From assembly GCF_900128905.1 (NCBI RefSeq), contig NZ_FQTV01000022.1:1-59539 (forward strand): a DNA stretch of 59,539 nt, read 5' to 3'. The notes under the pieces were generated by a model. It made no database searches. It had not been told where the DNA came from and saw only the letters and a list, made by a program, of their open reading frames with translations. The position numbers and the translations under genes are program-made. Source of the stretch: Bacteroides luti (GTDB taxonomy: Bacteria > Bacteroidota > Bacteroidia > Bacteroidales > Bacteroidaceae). Positions within the stretch are counted from its first letter, which is position 1, and every line of letters starts with the position of its first letter. Positions 44,733 to 53,330 of the stretch are shown piece after piece.

Positions 44733-46574
44733 ATGAAAAAACTATTATTTCTCTTATCTCTATTTTTCGTAACGAGCCTCTATGCTCAGGTCGAAAAAGT
44801 TGAACCTACCTTCTGGTGGGTAGGTATGAAAAACCCTAATCTACAATTACTGGTGTATGGCAAAGACATTTCAAAGAATCAGGTTTCAATAAATTATCCC
44901 GGAGTTAAGATTACGAAAGTGAACAAAGTAGCTAATCCAAACTATCTGTTTATTGACTTATCCATTGATTCTCTTGTAGCCAAAGCAGGAAAGTTTAATA
45001 TCACCTTTCTACAAAACAATAAAAAGTTTGCAACCTATCAATATGAGTTAAAGGCTCGTGAACAAGCATCCGCCAATCGCGAAGGATTTAATAGCGGAGA
45101 CGTTATTTACGAAATTATGCCCGACAGGTTTGTAAACGGCGATACAAAAAACGATTTCGTAAAGGGCTATCCTGATGGAACCGACAGACTAAATCCGGAT
45201 GCCCGTCATGGAGGAGATATTCAGGGAATCATTAATAATCTGGATTACATTTCTTCAATGGGATATACAGCTTTGTGGCTTACTCCTGTGGTTGAAAACA
45301 ATGCTTCATCGACTTCCTATCATGGATATGCAACTACCGATTATTATAAAGTTGATCCGCGACACGGTAGCAATGAGCTATACAAAAAACTTGCTGAAGA
45401 ATGCAAGAAAAGAAACATTAAGCTGATTATAGACTACATAGTAAACCATAGCGGAAAAGATTGGTGGATATACAAAGACCTGCCTTCAAACGATTGGATA
45501 AACAACTATCCGGACATGAAGATATGCAATTTCCGGGGCACAACAGTCTTTGATCCTCACAAAGCAGAGATTGATGCAAAAGGTATGTCGGACGGATGGT
45601 TTGCCGAATCAATGCCCGATCTGAATCAAAGAAATCCATTCTTAGCTACTTACTTGATTCAAAATTCTATCTGGTGGATTGAATATGCTGGTCTAAGCGG
45701 TGTACGAAGCGATACACACCAGTATCCCGATAAACAATTTGTCAGCGAATGGGCTAAACAGATTCTTGCAGAATATCCACATTTCAATATGGTTGGTGAA
45801 GTATGGCTCAATTATCCATCAATGACATCGTACTGGCAGAAAGATGCTCCCAATCTGGATAAGTATAATTCAAACCTTCCTACTATAATGGACTTCCCTC
45901 TTCACAATGCTATCCCTACAGCTTTTGCCGAAGGTGACGGATGGGGAGATACCGGAATGAATCGTCTTTATGATATATTCAGCCAGGACTTCCTGATGGC
46001 TAACCCAATGAACATAATGATTTTTGGTGATAATCATGACACTTCACGTTTTTACACGCTGATAAAAGAAGATTTTAAAGTTTATAAGTTGGCAATGGCC
46101 TTTTTGCTTACCACCCGTGGAATTCCACAGATGTATGCCGGAACAGAAGCTCTAATGACAGGAGTAAAGGGAAGCGGCGATGGCGTTATGCGTAAAGACT
46201 TCCCCGGTGGCTGGGCAGAAGATAAAGTCAGCATTTTTACAAGACAAGGCCTCACAAACGACCAAATCGAAGCACTTGATTATATGAAGCGTATTCAGAA
46301 CTGGCGCAAGAGCAATGAAGCCGTTAAGTACGGAACAATGACTCAATTCGCTCCTCAGAACGGCGTATATGTTTACTTTAGGATCAAAGGTGATAAGAAG
46401 GTTATGGTTATTCTCAATAACAACAACGACAAACAAGAACTGCAAACTATTCGCTTTGCCGAGTGTTTGGGCAATCATCATTCTGGTACAGATATTATTT
46501 CAGGAAATGCACTTAACTGGACAAATAAAATAGAAGTTCCGACAAAATCAGCAATGATTATCGATCTGAATTAA
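44733..46574 (+). CDS. GH13 alpha-amylase-family enzyme (neopullulanase/cyclomaltodextrinase type)
   Basis: A 613-residue secreted or periplasmic starch-degrading enzyme with a signal peptide (ending TSLYAQ). It has an N-terminal beta-sandwich (about 20-110), a TIM barrel (about 120-510) and a C-terminal beta domain. Conserved regions: I DYIVNH, II GVRSDTHQY with nucleophile Asp327, III VGEVW with acid/base Glu356, IV FGDNHDTSR with Asp436. The N-terminal domain and these sequences resemble SusA-type neopullulanases of Bacteroides. No SusC/SusD pair lies nearby, so this is an isolated gene. Confidence 0.94.
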   Translation: MKKLLFLLSLFFVTSLYAQVEKVEPTFWWVGMKNPNLQLLVYGKDISKNQVSINYPGVKITKVNKVANPNYLFIDLSIDSLVAKAGKFNITFLQNNKKFATYQYELKAREQASANREGFNSGDVIYEIMPDRFVNGDTKNDFVKGYPDGTDRLNPDARHGGDIQGIINNLDYISSMGYTALWLTPVVENNASSTSYHGYATTDYYKVDPRHGSNELYKKLAEECKKRNIKLIIDYIVNHSGKDWWIYKDLPSNDWINNYPDMKICNFRGTTVFDPHKAEIDAKGMSDGWFAESMPDLNQRNPFLATYLIQNSIWWIEYAGLSGVRSDTHQYPDKQFVSEWAKQILAEYPHFNMVGEVWLNYPSMTSYWQKDAPNLDKYNSNLPTIMDFPLHNAIPTAFAEGDGWGDTGMNRLYDIFSQDFLMANPMNIMIFGDNHDTSRFYTLIKEDFKVYKLAMAFLLTTRGIPQMYAGTEALMTGVKGSGDGVMRKDFPGGWAEDKVSIFTRQGLTNDQIEALDYMKRIQNWRKSNEAVKYGTMTQFAPQNGVYVYFRIKGDKKVMVILNNNNDKQELQTIRFAECLGNHHSGTDIISGNALNWTNKIEVPTKSAMIIDLN

Positions 46575-46769
46575 ATCATATTCAGGAGACTATTTCATTT
46601 ATAAACTCTTCAGTATCCTCTGGATATAATATAAACTGAAATATGGTAATCCTATATGCGATTTTTTAGAAGATAACCATGCAATAGATGTAGCATAGAT
46701 AAAAATTTATATCTGATATATAATTATTGGGGAAATCTTTATTCCATGCACTGAATATAGCATAAATTA

Positions 46770-46822
46770 AAATCCTGCAGTAAACTCAACATAGCAATAT
46801 GGCGTTTACGCAGGATTTTTTC
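46770..46822 (+). terminator. AATCCTGC-family hairpin 2
   Basis: Nearly identical to hairpin 1: AAATCCTGCAGTAAAC...CATAGCAATATG...GTTTACGCAGGATTTTTT. It lies after the GH13 gene. The remainder of 46575-46909 holds only the next promoter. Confidence 0.75.
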
Positions 46823-46879
46823 TGTCCATCCCGCAGAACTATTGTCTGGAAAATATTCTTTTTCTCAGAAGTTATTATC

Positions 46880-46887
46880 TACTTTTG
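46880..46887 (+). promoter_or_regulatory. -7 box of the isochorismatase-like gene
   Basis: TACTTTTG fits TAnnTTTG, 22 nt before ATG 46910. The -33 region is unclear. Confidence 0.5.
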
Positions 46888-46909
46888 CATAAAAAATAAA
46901 CAATTATCT

Positions 46910-47446
46910 ATGGAAACAACAGAAGCACTGATTATTGTTGATATGCAGAAAGTAGCATTTACTGTACCTCGTTATAATGCCGAAAATGTAATTCAGCGCA
47001 TTGCTGCACTTGCAGAAAAGTTTCGCCGGCACAACAAGAAAGTTATCTTTATACAGCACAATGGAGTAGTAGATAACTATTGCTTTCCGAATACAAAAGA
47101 GTGGGAAATAGTGGACGAACTTCCCGTTCACCCAGAAGATATTGTTGTTGAAAAGCTAGCTAACGACTCTTTTTACAAAACCAATCTGCAAGAGCTACTG
47201 ACAAAGCATGGAATTGAAAAACTTTATTTTACCGGCTGTGCCTCAGATTACTGTGTAGACACAACTATTAAATCGGCTCTCTCCAAGGATTATGACATAA
47301 CTGTAGTTAGTGATTGCCATACTACAGCCGACCGTCCTCACTGTTCTGCTAAAACGTTAATTGATTTCCATAACTGGCTTTGGGCTGATATGACTCAGAC
47401 CAAATATAAAATTAAAGTTATTCCAGCTTCTGAAATTCTATTTTAA
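46910..47446 (+). CDS. Isochorismatase-family cysteine hydrolase
   Basis: A 178-residue enzyme with the family triad Asp11 (IIVDMQ), Lys82 (VVEKLANDSF) and Cys115 (ASDYCVDTT), and the cis-peptide region in FTGCASDYC. Members hydrolyse amides such as nicotinamide or related small substrates. The substrate is not predicted here. The frame is open upstream to 46799, but that part is the hairpin and the promoter, so METTEALII at 46910 is the start. It lies between two AATCCTGC hairpins. Confidence 0.9.
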   Translation: METTEALIIVDMQKVAFTVPRYNAENVIQRIAALAEKFRRHNKKVIFIQHNGVVDNYCFPNTKEWEIVDELPVHPEDIVVEKLANDSFYKTNLQELLTKHGIEKLYFTGCASDYCVDTTIKSALSKDYDITVVSDCHTTADRPHCSAKTLIDFHNWLWADMTQTKYKIKVIPASEILF

Positions 47447-47536
47447 CAAGAAAAATAAAGAGCTTCAAAGAATCTCTTTTTCTTCGAACTCTTTACAATC
47501 ATTTTTTGAAGATAGATTGCCACTTCAAATCACTAG

Positions 47537-47592
47537 AAATCCTGCGTTAAACATTGTATAGCAAAATGAGTTTATCGCAGGATAATTTTTTT
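47537..47592 (+). terminator. AATCCTGC-family hairpin 3
   Basis: A diverged copy: AAATCCTGCGTTAAAC...GTTTATCGCAGGATAATTTTTTT, after the isochorismatase-like gene. Confidence 0.65.
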
Positions 47593-47640
47593 GCAAGTCG
47601 GGAATTAGTTAATTTCGCACCCGATTACAGAAATAGCATC

Positions 47641-48351
47641 ATGAATATAGTTTTAGACATACATACACACACCACAGCAAGTGGGCACGCGTTCAGCAGT
47701 TTACAGGAAATGGCACAAGCAGCCGCCGATAAAGGTATTCAGCTACTTGGTATTACCGAACATGGTCCGGGTATTCCGGGCACTTGCGATCCCATCTACT
47801 TCCGGAACTTATGGACCGTCCCTCGTCAGATGTATGGAGTAAAGCTTCTGCTTGGTTCAGAATTGAACATTATAGACTACGAAGGAAATGTAGACCTAGA
47901 CGAAACATATCTGAAAAGGTTGGATATCTGTATTGCCGGAATTCATTCACTTTGCTATACCCCCGGAACTGTAGAACAAAACACCTCAGCTGTAATTGGA
48001 GCCATAAGGAATCCTTATGTGAAAATAATTACGCATCCTGGTGACGGAACAGCAGAACTTAATTACGAACCGATAGTTCTTGCTGCAAAAGAACATAATA
48101 CCCTGCTTGAAATAAACAACAGCTCATTAGAACCGTATCGTGAAAAAGCAACTGCTCCTGATAATTTCAAGGAAATTCTGAAGCTGTGCAAAAAATACGA
48201 GCAACCGGTTATTCTGGGAAGCGATGCACACATTTCTTTTGCTATTGGTAAATACGACCTTATTTACCCCATGCTGGCAGAAACTGAGTTTCCCGAAGAA
48301 CTAATCATGAACGATAAGCTCGAGGCATTCAAGGCATATATTGCACAATAA
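47641..48351 (+). CDS. PHP-domain phosphatase (YcdX-like)
   Basis: A 236-residue metal-dependent phosphoesterase. Metal ligands are visible in order: DIHTHT near the N-terminus, GITEHG, GSELNI, IAGIHS, THPGDG and GSDAHIS near the C-terminus. The set and length match E. coli YcdX, a trinuclear-zinc phosphatase. The physiological substrate is unknown. The start is ATG 47641, since the upstream open frame runs through the hairpin. Confidence 0.93.
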   Translation: MNIVLDIHTHTTASGHAFSSLQEMAQAAADKGIQLLGITEHGPGIPGTCDPIYFRNLWTVPRQMYGVKLLLGSELNIIDYEGNVDLDETYLKRLDICIAGIHSLCYTPGTVEQNTSAVIGAIRNPYVKIITHPGDGTAELNYEPIVLAAKEHNTLLEINNSSLEPYREKATAPDNFKEILKLCKKYEQPVILGSDAHISFAIGKYDLIYPMLAETEFPEELIMNDKLEAFKAYIAQ

Positions 48352-48371
48352 CATCGGGATGTAAATAACAT

Positions 48372-48408
48372 AAAACGGCTACCTAAATCACTTAGGCAGC
48401 CGTTTTTC
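48372..48408. terminator. Bidirectional terminator
   Basis: AAAACGGCT-CCTAA pairs with TTAGG-AGCCGTTTT, with T residues after, between convergent genes. Confidence 0.85.
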
Positions 48409-48442
48409 AATCTAATTATCAGTTATCTTGAAAACAAATATC

Positions 48443-48958
48443 TTATTTTATATTTTTAGAGTGATTAATCAGCAATGCTATGTTTTTCTCAAATTGCTCA
48501 CCGTCCACAACTTCCCATTTCTTATTCCTTTCATTCCACTTAAAGGATATATAGTTTGATATATTACTTCCGTCTATTCTGTCGAATATGGCTTTCTGTC
48601 TGTTCAAACAAAACTCATTTTTCACGGCACTCCAACGGGCAAACTCCTGAATCTGGCTATCACCTACATTTGTTACAATGAATATGTATGAAGGTATCCA
48701 CGTTTTATCGTCGGCATTCCACCTATAAGCCTTTTTAGTTTTAGACTGCCCATTTTCACTTACTACATATTCATATTTTAAGTGAGGAGTAAGCACACAG
48801 GTTGTTGAATCATAAAGAAATACAGTTTCTTTGTTCTGACCTTTGTCATATACAAAACTTCTAAGCTTCTTAGCATTTGCTGCGGGACTACACACAAACA
48901 ATAAACAAGTAGTAATAATGATTACTAGCGTACTAATACTAAATACAATCTTTTTCAT
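48443..48958 (-). CDS. Secreted DUF3836-like protein
   Basis: A 171-residue protein with a signal peptide (about 1-29, ending PAANA). The mature part has repeated W/Y-containing beta hairpins (AYRWNADDKTWIPSY, SFKWNERNKKWEVVD), as in the Bacteroides DUF3836 family. Function is unknown. Its signal region is strikingly similar to that of the next gene, suggesting a duplicated leader. Confidence 0.75.
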   Translation of the reverse strand: MKKIVFSISTLVIIITTCLLFVCSPAANAKKLRSFVYDKGQNKETVFLYDSTTCVLTPHLKYEYVVSENGQSKTKKAYRWNADDKTWIPSYIFIVTNVGDSQIQEFARWSAVKNEFCLNRQKAIFDRIDGSNISNYISFKWNERNKKWEVVDGEQFEKNIALLINHSKNIK

Positions 48959-49005
48959 GATGAGAGTTTTTTTATTATTGTTATCCTATTAAAGTTATCT
49001 GTTTT

Positions 49006-49392
49006 TTATCTCTTTAAGAAAAAGGCTTCAACATCTTTTTCCATTTTATTCTGAATTGCCTCATAGCAAGATATTTCAAAGCAAAGACATTCTGAAGAGT
49101 TAACCTGTTCCATCATTGTTTTATATTTAGACGGAATATTTTTCAAGAAAGTTGCATTAAAACTTAAATCTTTATTATAAGTCTGCATATCTACAGATTC
49201 GTTTTGGTTGGAATCCAGATTAGAAGAAAGAGAGCAACCTGCATCTTTTGAAACTAAAGCTTCTTTACAATTGCCTTTATCATTGGCAAGAACTTGAGAT
49301 TTTTGAGCATTTGCAGCCGAACCACATACAAGCAAAAAACAAGTAGTAACACTAATTACTAACGCACTGAAATTAAATACCATCTTTTTCAT
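49006..49392 (-). CDS. Small secreted hypothetical protein
   Basis: A 128-residue protein. Its first 30 residues (MKKMVFNFSALVISVTTC, ending SAANAQK) are nearly the same as those of the DUF3836-like gene downstream, but the mature domain is unrelated and I do not recognise it. It contains Cys pairs (SSECLCFEISCYE) and is otherwise polar. The two genes are 47 bp apart on one strand and may be co-transcribed. Confidence 0.65.
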   Translation of the reverse strand: MKKMVFNFSALVISVTTCFLLVCGSAANAQKSQVLANDKGNCKEALVSKDAGCSLSSNLDSNQNESVDMQTYNKDLSFNATFLKNIPSKYKTMMEQVNSSECLCFEISCYEAIQNKMEKDVEAFFLKR

Positions 49393-49540
49393 AACCGGAA
49401 ATTTTTAATTATTGTAATCTGATACCTATTGATTATTTTCTCGTTTCATAATCGCTACATAATTTAGACGTATCTCACGCTTAAATAGTTGCAACGAATA
49501 TGCCAAAAAGTTATATTATTGAATTTCAATGCATTAATTA

Positions 49541-49574
49541 AATAGTTATCGTTCGAAAACGAACAATAACTATT
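49541..49574. promoter_or_regulatory. 34-bp dyad, possible operator
   Basis: AATAGTTAT-C-GTTCG, loop AAAA, CGAAC-A-ATAACTATT: a perfect 9+5 bp dyad apart from one central mismatch. It has no T tract, so a protein-binding site is more likely than a terminator. It is about 150 bp upstream of the secreted-protein pair and 73 bp before promoter element B. Confidence 0.55.
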
Positions 49575-49646
49575 CAAATCCGAACAAATTCAGGGTTTTA
49601 TTCAATCCATTCGAGAAAAATGGAAAGAGTCAGCGAAGGGGTATTA

Positions 49647-49712
49647 TAGGGAAATTCCTATCAAAGAATGGGGATTTTAACTATTCGGGGGAGAAATCTC
49701 ATCTTACCTTTG
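49647..49712 (+). promoter_or_regulatory. Shared promoter element B (no gene downstream)
   Basis: TAGGGAAATTCCTATCAAAG, then GGGGATTTTA and GGGGAGAAAT (period 18) and the -7 box TACCTTTG. The distance from TAGGGA to the -7 box is 58 bp, exactly as in element A. The 100 nt downstream contain no ORF and end in hairpin 4. The transcript could be a small RNA, or the gene has been lost. Confidence 0.65.
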
Positions 49713-49811
49713 TTGCATACAAGAAAAAAAAGATAAATCATAAATACAGAGGTAAAAAAGACTGGTTAGTTTATATTTATAAAATCAGGTATTAGTTTTC
49801 ATAATAGATTA

Positions 49812-49863
49812 AAAATCCTGCAGTAAAACGGTGCTTGGCGCATAGCTCTACTGCAGGATTTAT
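49812..49863. terminator. AATCCTGC-family hairpin 4
   Basis: AATCCTGCAGTA pairs perfectly with TACTGCAGGATT around a 27-nt loop. T residues follow on the minus strand, so it can end the kdp operon. It can also end a transcript from promoter element B. Confidence 0.75.
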
Positions 49864-49879
49864 TGTTTTCTCTATATTC

Positions 49880-51595
49880 TTATTTCACATTGAAGCGAAT
49901 AATAAATTTACTTCCTTTTCCCACTTCACTCTCCACTGTGAGAGTGCCATTCTGGGCTTCAATAAAATCTTTTGAGATAGAAAGTCCTAAACCACTACCT
50001 TGTACTTTAGTACCCGGAACCCGGAAATAACGGTCAAAGATACTTTCGTGATAACGTGGATCAATACCTTTGCCAAAGTCCTGCACAAACATTTCAACAA
50101 CATCACCTGTTTGCTGTGCACCAATGATAATTCTGGAATTCTCCTTCGAGTAATGTATAGCATTGCTTAGCAGATTAGTGAGCACCCAGGCAATCTTCTC
50201 GCTATCAACAAATAGTTTGGCTATCTTTTCAGGATATTCCACTTCAATATGGCAACCAAACTTTTCTGCCTGCATACGAGTAGCCTTTATTGCATATTCA
50301 ATTAGCTCGATAGGTTTTGTTATCTTAGGCATTAATTGTAGTTTACCAGTCTCTACCTGCGTAAGTTTTAATAACTCACCGGTAATACTCAGCAATCGTT
50401 CACTGTTTTCCTTTATGCTGTGAGACAAAGATTCCTGTTCTTCATTCAGTGCGCCAATTCGTTTATCTTCCAAGAGCTGTAAACTCATCATTATAGCCGA
50501 AATTGGAGTTTTCAGCTCGTGAGAAATAGTAGACAGAAACGTTGTTTTAGCCGTATCCAGCTCCTTAAATTCAGTAATATTCTTCAGAAGAATTACATCG
50601 CCAATATTATGAGGTTCCGTTTCACCTGTTTCAATAACCCGTATAGGAATATAGTTCGCCTGAAAATAGCTCTCTTTATTATCTGCATAAATCTTTAAAG
50701 GTTCTTTTTTCTCTTCCGGATTCACCAGTTCCCTAACCAGTCTACGAAGTAAATCATTCTTCAGAGCAAGTTCCGCAGCCGACTTCCTGATTATATTTTC
50801 TCTTTTAAGATTCAGAATATTCAGAGCTTCATCGTTTATGAAAAGAATCTTTTTTTCATTATCCAACCCAATGATTGGTTCTGTTATACTATTTACAATA
50901 GCTTCAATATATTTCTTATTGGCAATAATATCAGCAAGTGTACTTGCCCTGTATTCGTTCAGCCTTTCTGCCATTTTATTGAAAGAGGTAGATACCTCAC
51001 CAAACTCACTTGTTGGTTCAAAGTTCAGTCGCTTATCATAATTATGATTGGCAATTTCCGTTATACCATTTATTAATTCCCTTATTGGCTTCAATATAGA
51101 ATGAGGAAAACGAAACAATATGGCTAAAGCAAAAACAATGCAGACAGCAAACGTCAGACAAATCCATAGCAGCGCATTCATAGCAGTTTGTTTGGCTACC
51201 TCACTTTTATGATAAATGGATGCCATATTCAAGGTCATAATGGTATAAATGTCAGAACGTATCTCCCTTAAGCTTTGCTGATCTTTCTTAATTCTATGCT
51301 TCTCAAAATGTACTGTCAGCTTGTACGTTGTTTCTTTCTCATTTACTTCTGTCAGATTTTTCTGTTGCATCTGCAAGTTTGATGTAAAAACCTGAAGAGC
51401 CCTTTTGCTTGTGTTTAGTTCATCGAGAACGGACAACATATTCCTGCAATAATCCAGCGAATAGTTATTGTTCGTATAGATCTTATGAGTTTCGTTATTC
51501 AGCTTATTTATATAGCTCAACGAAAGAATGCCTAAGAGAACAATCATGGCAAAGAGCATTCCGATGCCGTAAGTGAGTTTAGTCTTTATTCTCAT
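49880..51595 (-). CDS. Sensor histidine kinase of the kdp operon
   Basis: A 571-residue inner-membrane kinase: TM1 (about 8-28), a periplasmic helical region, TM2 (about 143-165), HAMP (about 165-220, FEPTSEFGEVSTSFNKMAERL), a PAS domain (about 225-335), HisKA with STISHELKTPISAI, and an ATPase domain with N box WVLTNLLSNAIHYS and GSGLGLSIS. It follows the KdpD sensor fragment by 18 bp. Together they seem to replace the single KdpD kinase of enterobacteria. The likely partner is the NtrC-type regulator at 57790. Confidence 0.93.
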   Translation of the reverse strand: MRIKTKLTYGIGMLFAMIVLLGILSLSYINKLNNETHKIYTNNNYSLDYCRNMLSVLDELNTSKRALQVFTSNLQMQQKNLTEVNEKETTYKLTVHFEKHRIKKDQQSLREIRSDIYTIMTLNMASIYHKSEVAKQTAMNALLWICLTFAVCIVFALAILFRFPHSILKPIRELINGITEIANHNYDKRLNFEPTSEFGEVSTSFNKMAERLNEYRASTLADIIANKKYIEAIVNSITEPIIGLDNEKKILFINDEALNILNLKRENIIRKSAAELALKNDLLRRLVRELVNPEEKKEPLKIYADNKESYFQANYIPIRVIETGETEPHNIGDVILLKNITEFKELDTAKTTFLSTISHELKTPISAIMMSLQLLEDKRIGALNEEQESLSHSIKENSERLLSITGELLKLTQVETGKLQLMPKITKPIELIEYAIKATRMQAEKFGCHIEVEYPEKIAKLFVDSEKIAWVLTNLLSNAIHYSKENSRIIIGAQQTGDVVEMFVQDFGKGIDPRYHESIFDRYFRVPGTKVQGSGLGLSISKDFIEAQNGTLTVESEVGKGSKFIIRFNVK

Positions 51596-51613
51596 ATCAT
51601 TATCAGTTTAATC

Positions 51614-52738
51614 CTAGGACAAAATAATTAAATCGATATTTGCCCTGGATAGTGAATCAATAAATTTCTTATAACGGGTTACTGAAAAGAACACCCTTGG
51701 AATATTAAAAGAAGGACTCCCCATACAAACAGTAGTAATCTGCCTTTCTTTACAAACCTTCATTATAGTTCCTATAATGTCTGAAGATTGTATTTGCACA
51801 ACCTCACCTCCCAATTCAGTAGCCATTTTAAAATGATTGAGCAAATGGCGTTGATTGGCCAAAGGAATACGATCGGGGGCTTCCTTTGGAGTCTGCACAT
51901 AAAGAGCAACAAACTTCGTATTATAGTGAGTAGCCAACCGAGCCGTTTTCCTTATAATCTTTCTCGGAGTTTTTTCATTTGCACTTATACATGCAAGGAA
52001 CCGTTCGTGACGAATACGAGAAAAATCCTGAATAAACTCATTCTCTACCTGCTTCTCTACCCGTAATGCAACCTCTTTCAGAGCCAGCTCCCTTAACTGC
52101 AGAATGTTTTCCGTTTTAAAGAAATTATTCAGTGCTATCTGAATCTTATCCGGACGATAAATCTTTCCGGCTTTCAGTCGGGTAACCAGTTCTTCGGCAG
52201 TAAGGTCAATGTTTACCACTTCATCTGCCTGTTCAAGCACACTATCGGGAATACGTTCCTTTACTTCAATACCGGATATATCCTGAATTTCCTCATTCAA
52301 GCTTTCAATATGCTGAATATTCACTGCGCTAATTACGTTAATACCCGCATCGAGCAGAGAGATAACATCCTGCCATCTTTTTTCATTCACACTTCCTTCC
52401 ACGTTTGTGTGAGCCAGTTCGTCCACAATCACAATCTCGGGGTGAATAAGAAGAATGCTTTGCAAGTCCATCTCCTCAATCTCCTTTCCTTTATAAAAAA
52501 CCTTTTTCCGTGGAATAACAGGCAACCCTTCAATCAGAGCTTCCGTTTCGGCTCTGCCGTGTGATTCTATATAACCAATCTGCACATCCACCCCACTTTT
52601 AAGAAGATCATGCGCCTCCAGCAACATACGGTAAGTCTTCCCCACACCGGCAATCATGCCAATGTATATCTTAAACTTACCTCTTCGCGACCTCTTGATT
52701 AAGTCGAGGAAATGCTGTACATTATTCTCGTCACTCAT
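51614..52738 (-). CDS. kdpD: KdpD N-terminal sensor protein (KdpD plus USP domains, no kinase)
   Basis: A 374-residue cytosolic protein with the KdpD sensor domain (about 15-225: KIYIGMIAGVGKTY Walker A-like, DELAHTN, RWQDV) and a universal-stress-protein domain (about 250-374, ending SLSRANIDLIILS). The transmembrane, GAF and kinase parts of E. coli KdpD (about 890 residues) are absent. A separate kinase gene follows. This split form is usual in Bacteroides-like kdp operons. It senses K+ limitation or c-di-AMP in other organisms. It lies 10 bp after kdpC. Confidence 0.93.
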   Translation of the reverse strand: MSDENNVQHFLDLIKRSRRGKFKIYIGMIAGVGKTYRMLLEAHDLLKSGVDVQIGYIESHGRAETEALIEGLPVIPRKKVFYKGKEIEEMDLQSILLIHPEIVIVDELAHTNVEGSVNEKRWQDVISLLDAGINVISAVNIQHIESLNEEIQDISGIEVKERIPDSVLEQADEVVNIDLTAEELVTRLKAGKIYRPDKIQIALNNFFKTENILQLRELALKEVALRVEKQVENEFIQDFSRIRHERFLACISANEKTPRKIIRKTARLATHYNTKFVALYVQTPKEAPDRIPLANQRHLLNHFKMATELGGEVVQIQSSDIIGTIMKVCKERQITTVCMGSPSFNIPRVFFSVTRYKKFIDSLSRANIDLIILS

Positions 52739-52748
52739 GCCATTTCAA

Positions 52749-53318
52749 TCATTTACTCACTTTATCCAAAGCAACATTCAGTTTCAGAACATTAATTTTT
52801 GCAGTTCCAAATATACCTAAAAAAGGTTTCTGTATCTGTTTTTCCACTATTTCTTTTACTGCATTCTCATTCATACCACGAGCTTTAGCCACACGCTTTA
52901 TCTGCACATAAGCACATTGAGGAGTTATGTCCGGATCCAATCCCGATCCGCTTGCAGTAACCATCTCCACAGGAACCTCACTACGCTTCAGGTAAGGATG
53001 ATGAATTAAGAAAGAATCGATTCTGGCATCTACCTCCTTCAGATACACCTTGTTAGTAACACTTTTATTACTACCTCCCGAAGCATCAGCAGCATAGTTT
53101 ACAGCAGAAGGGCGCCCCCAGAAATAAGTATCTTTTGTGAACTGTTGTCCCACATTAGCTGCACCAACCACCTTACCGTTAAGCGTAACTAATTCCGCAT
53201 TTCCTTTACCGGGAGATGCAATAAGAGCAAATACCCAAAGAACAGCAACATAACATATCCCTAACAACAAACAGAACATCAGGGTTATTTTTACCGATTT
53301 TATAAGAGTCGTTTTCAT
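52749..53318 (-). CDS. kdpC: K+-transporting ATPase subunit C
   Basis: A 189-residue membrane-anchored subunit with one N-terminal transmembrane helix (about 12-34) and a periplasmic/cytosolic domain with the family block ASGSGLDPDITPQCAYVQIKRVAKARG. It stabilises the KdpFABC complex. It follows kdpB by 12 bp. Confidence 0.96.
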   Translation of the reverse strand: MKTTLIKSVKITLMFCLLLGICYVAVLWVFALIASPGKGNAELVTLNGKVVGAANVGQQFTKDTYFWGRPSAVNYAADASGGSNKSVTNKVYLKEVDARIDSFLIHHPYLKRSEVPVEMVTASGSGLDPDITPQCAYVQIKRVAKARGMNENAVKEIVEKQIQKPFLGIFGTAKINVLKLNVALDKVSK

Positions 53319-53330
53319 TTTGCGTACATA

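Noticed and set aside
46799..46909. N-terminal extension of the isochorismatase-like protein
   Set aside because: This open stretch consists of hairpin 2 and the promoter. The conserved fold begins at 46910.
47554..47640. N-terminal extension of the PHP phosphatase
   Set aside because: It lies in hairpin 3 and has no resemblance to the family. DIHTHT follows ATG 47641 directly.
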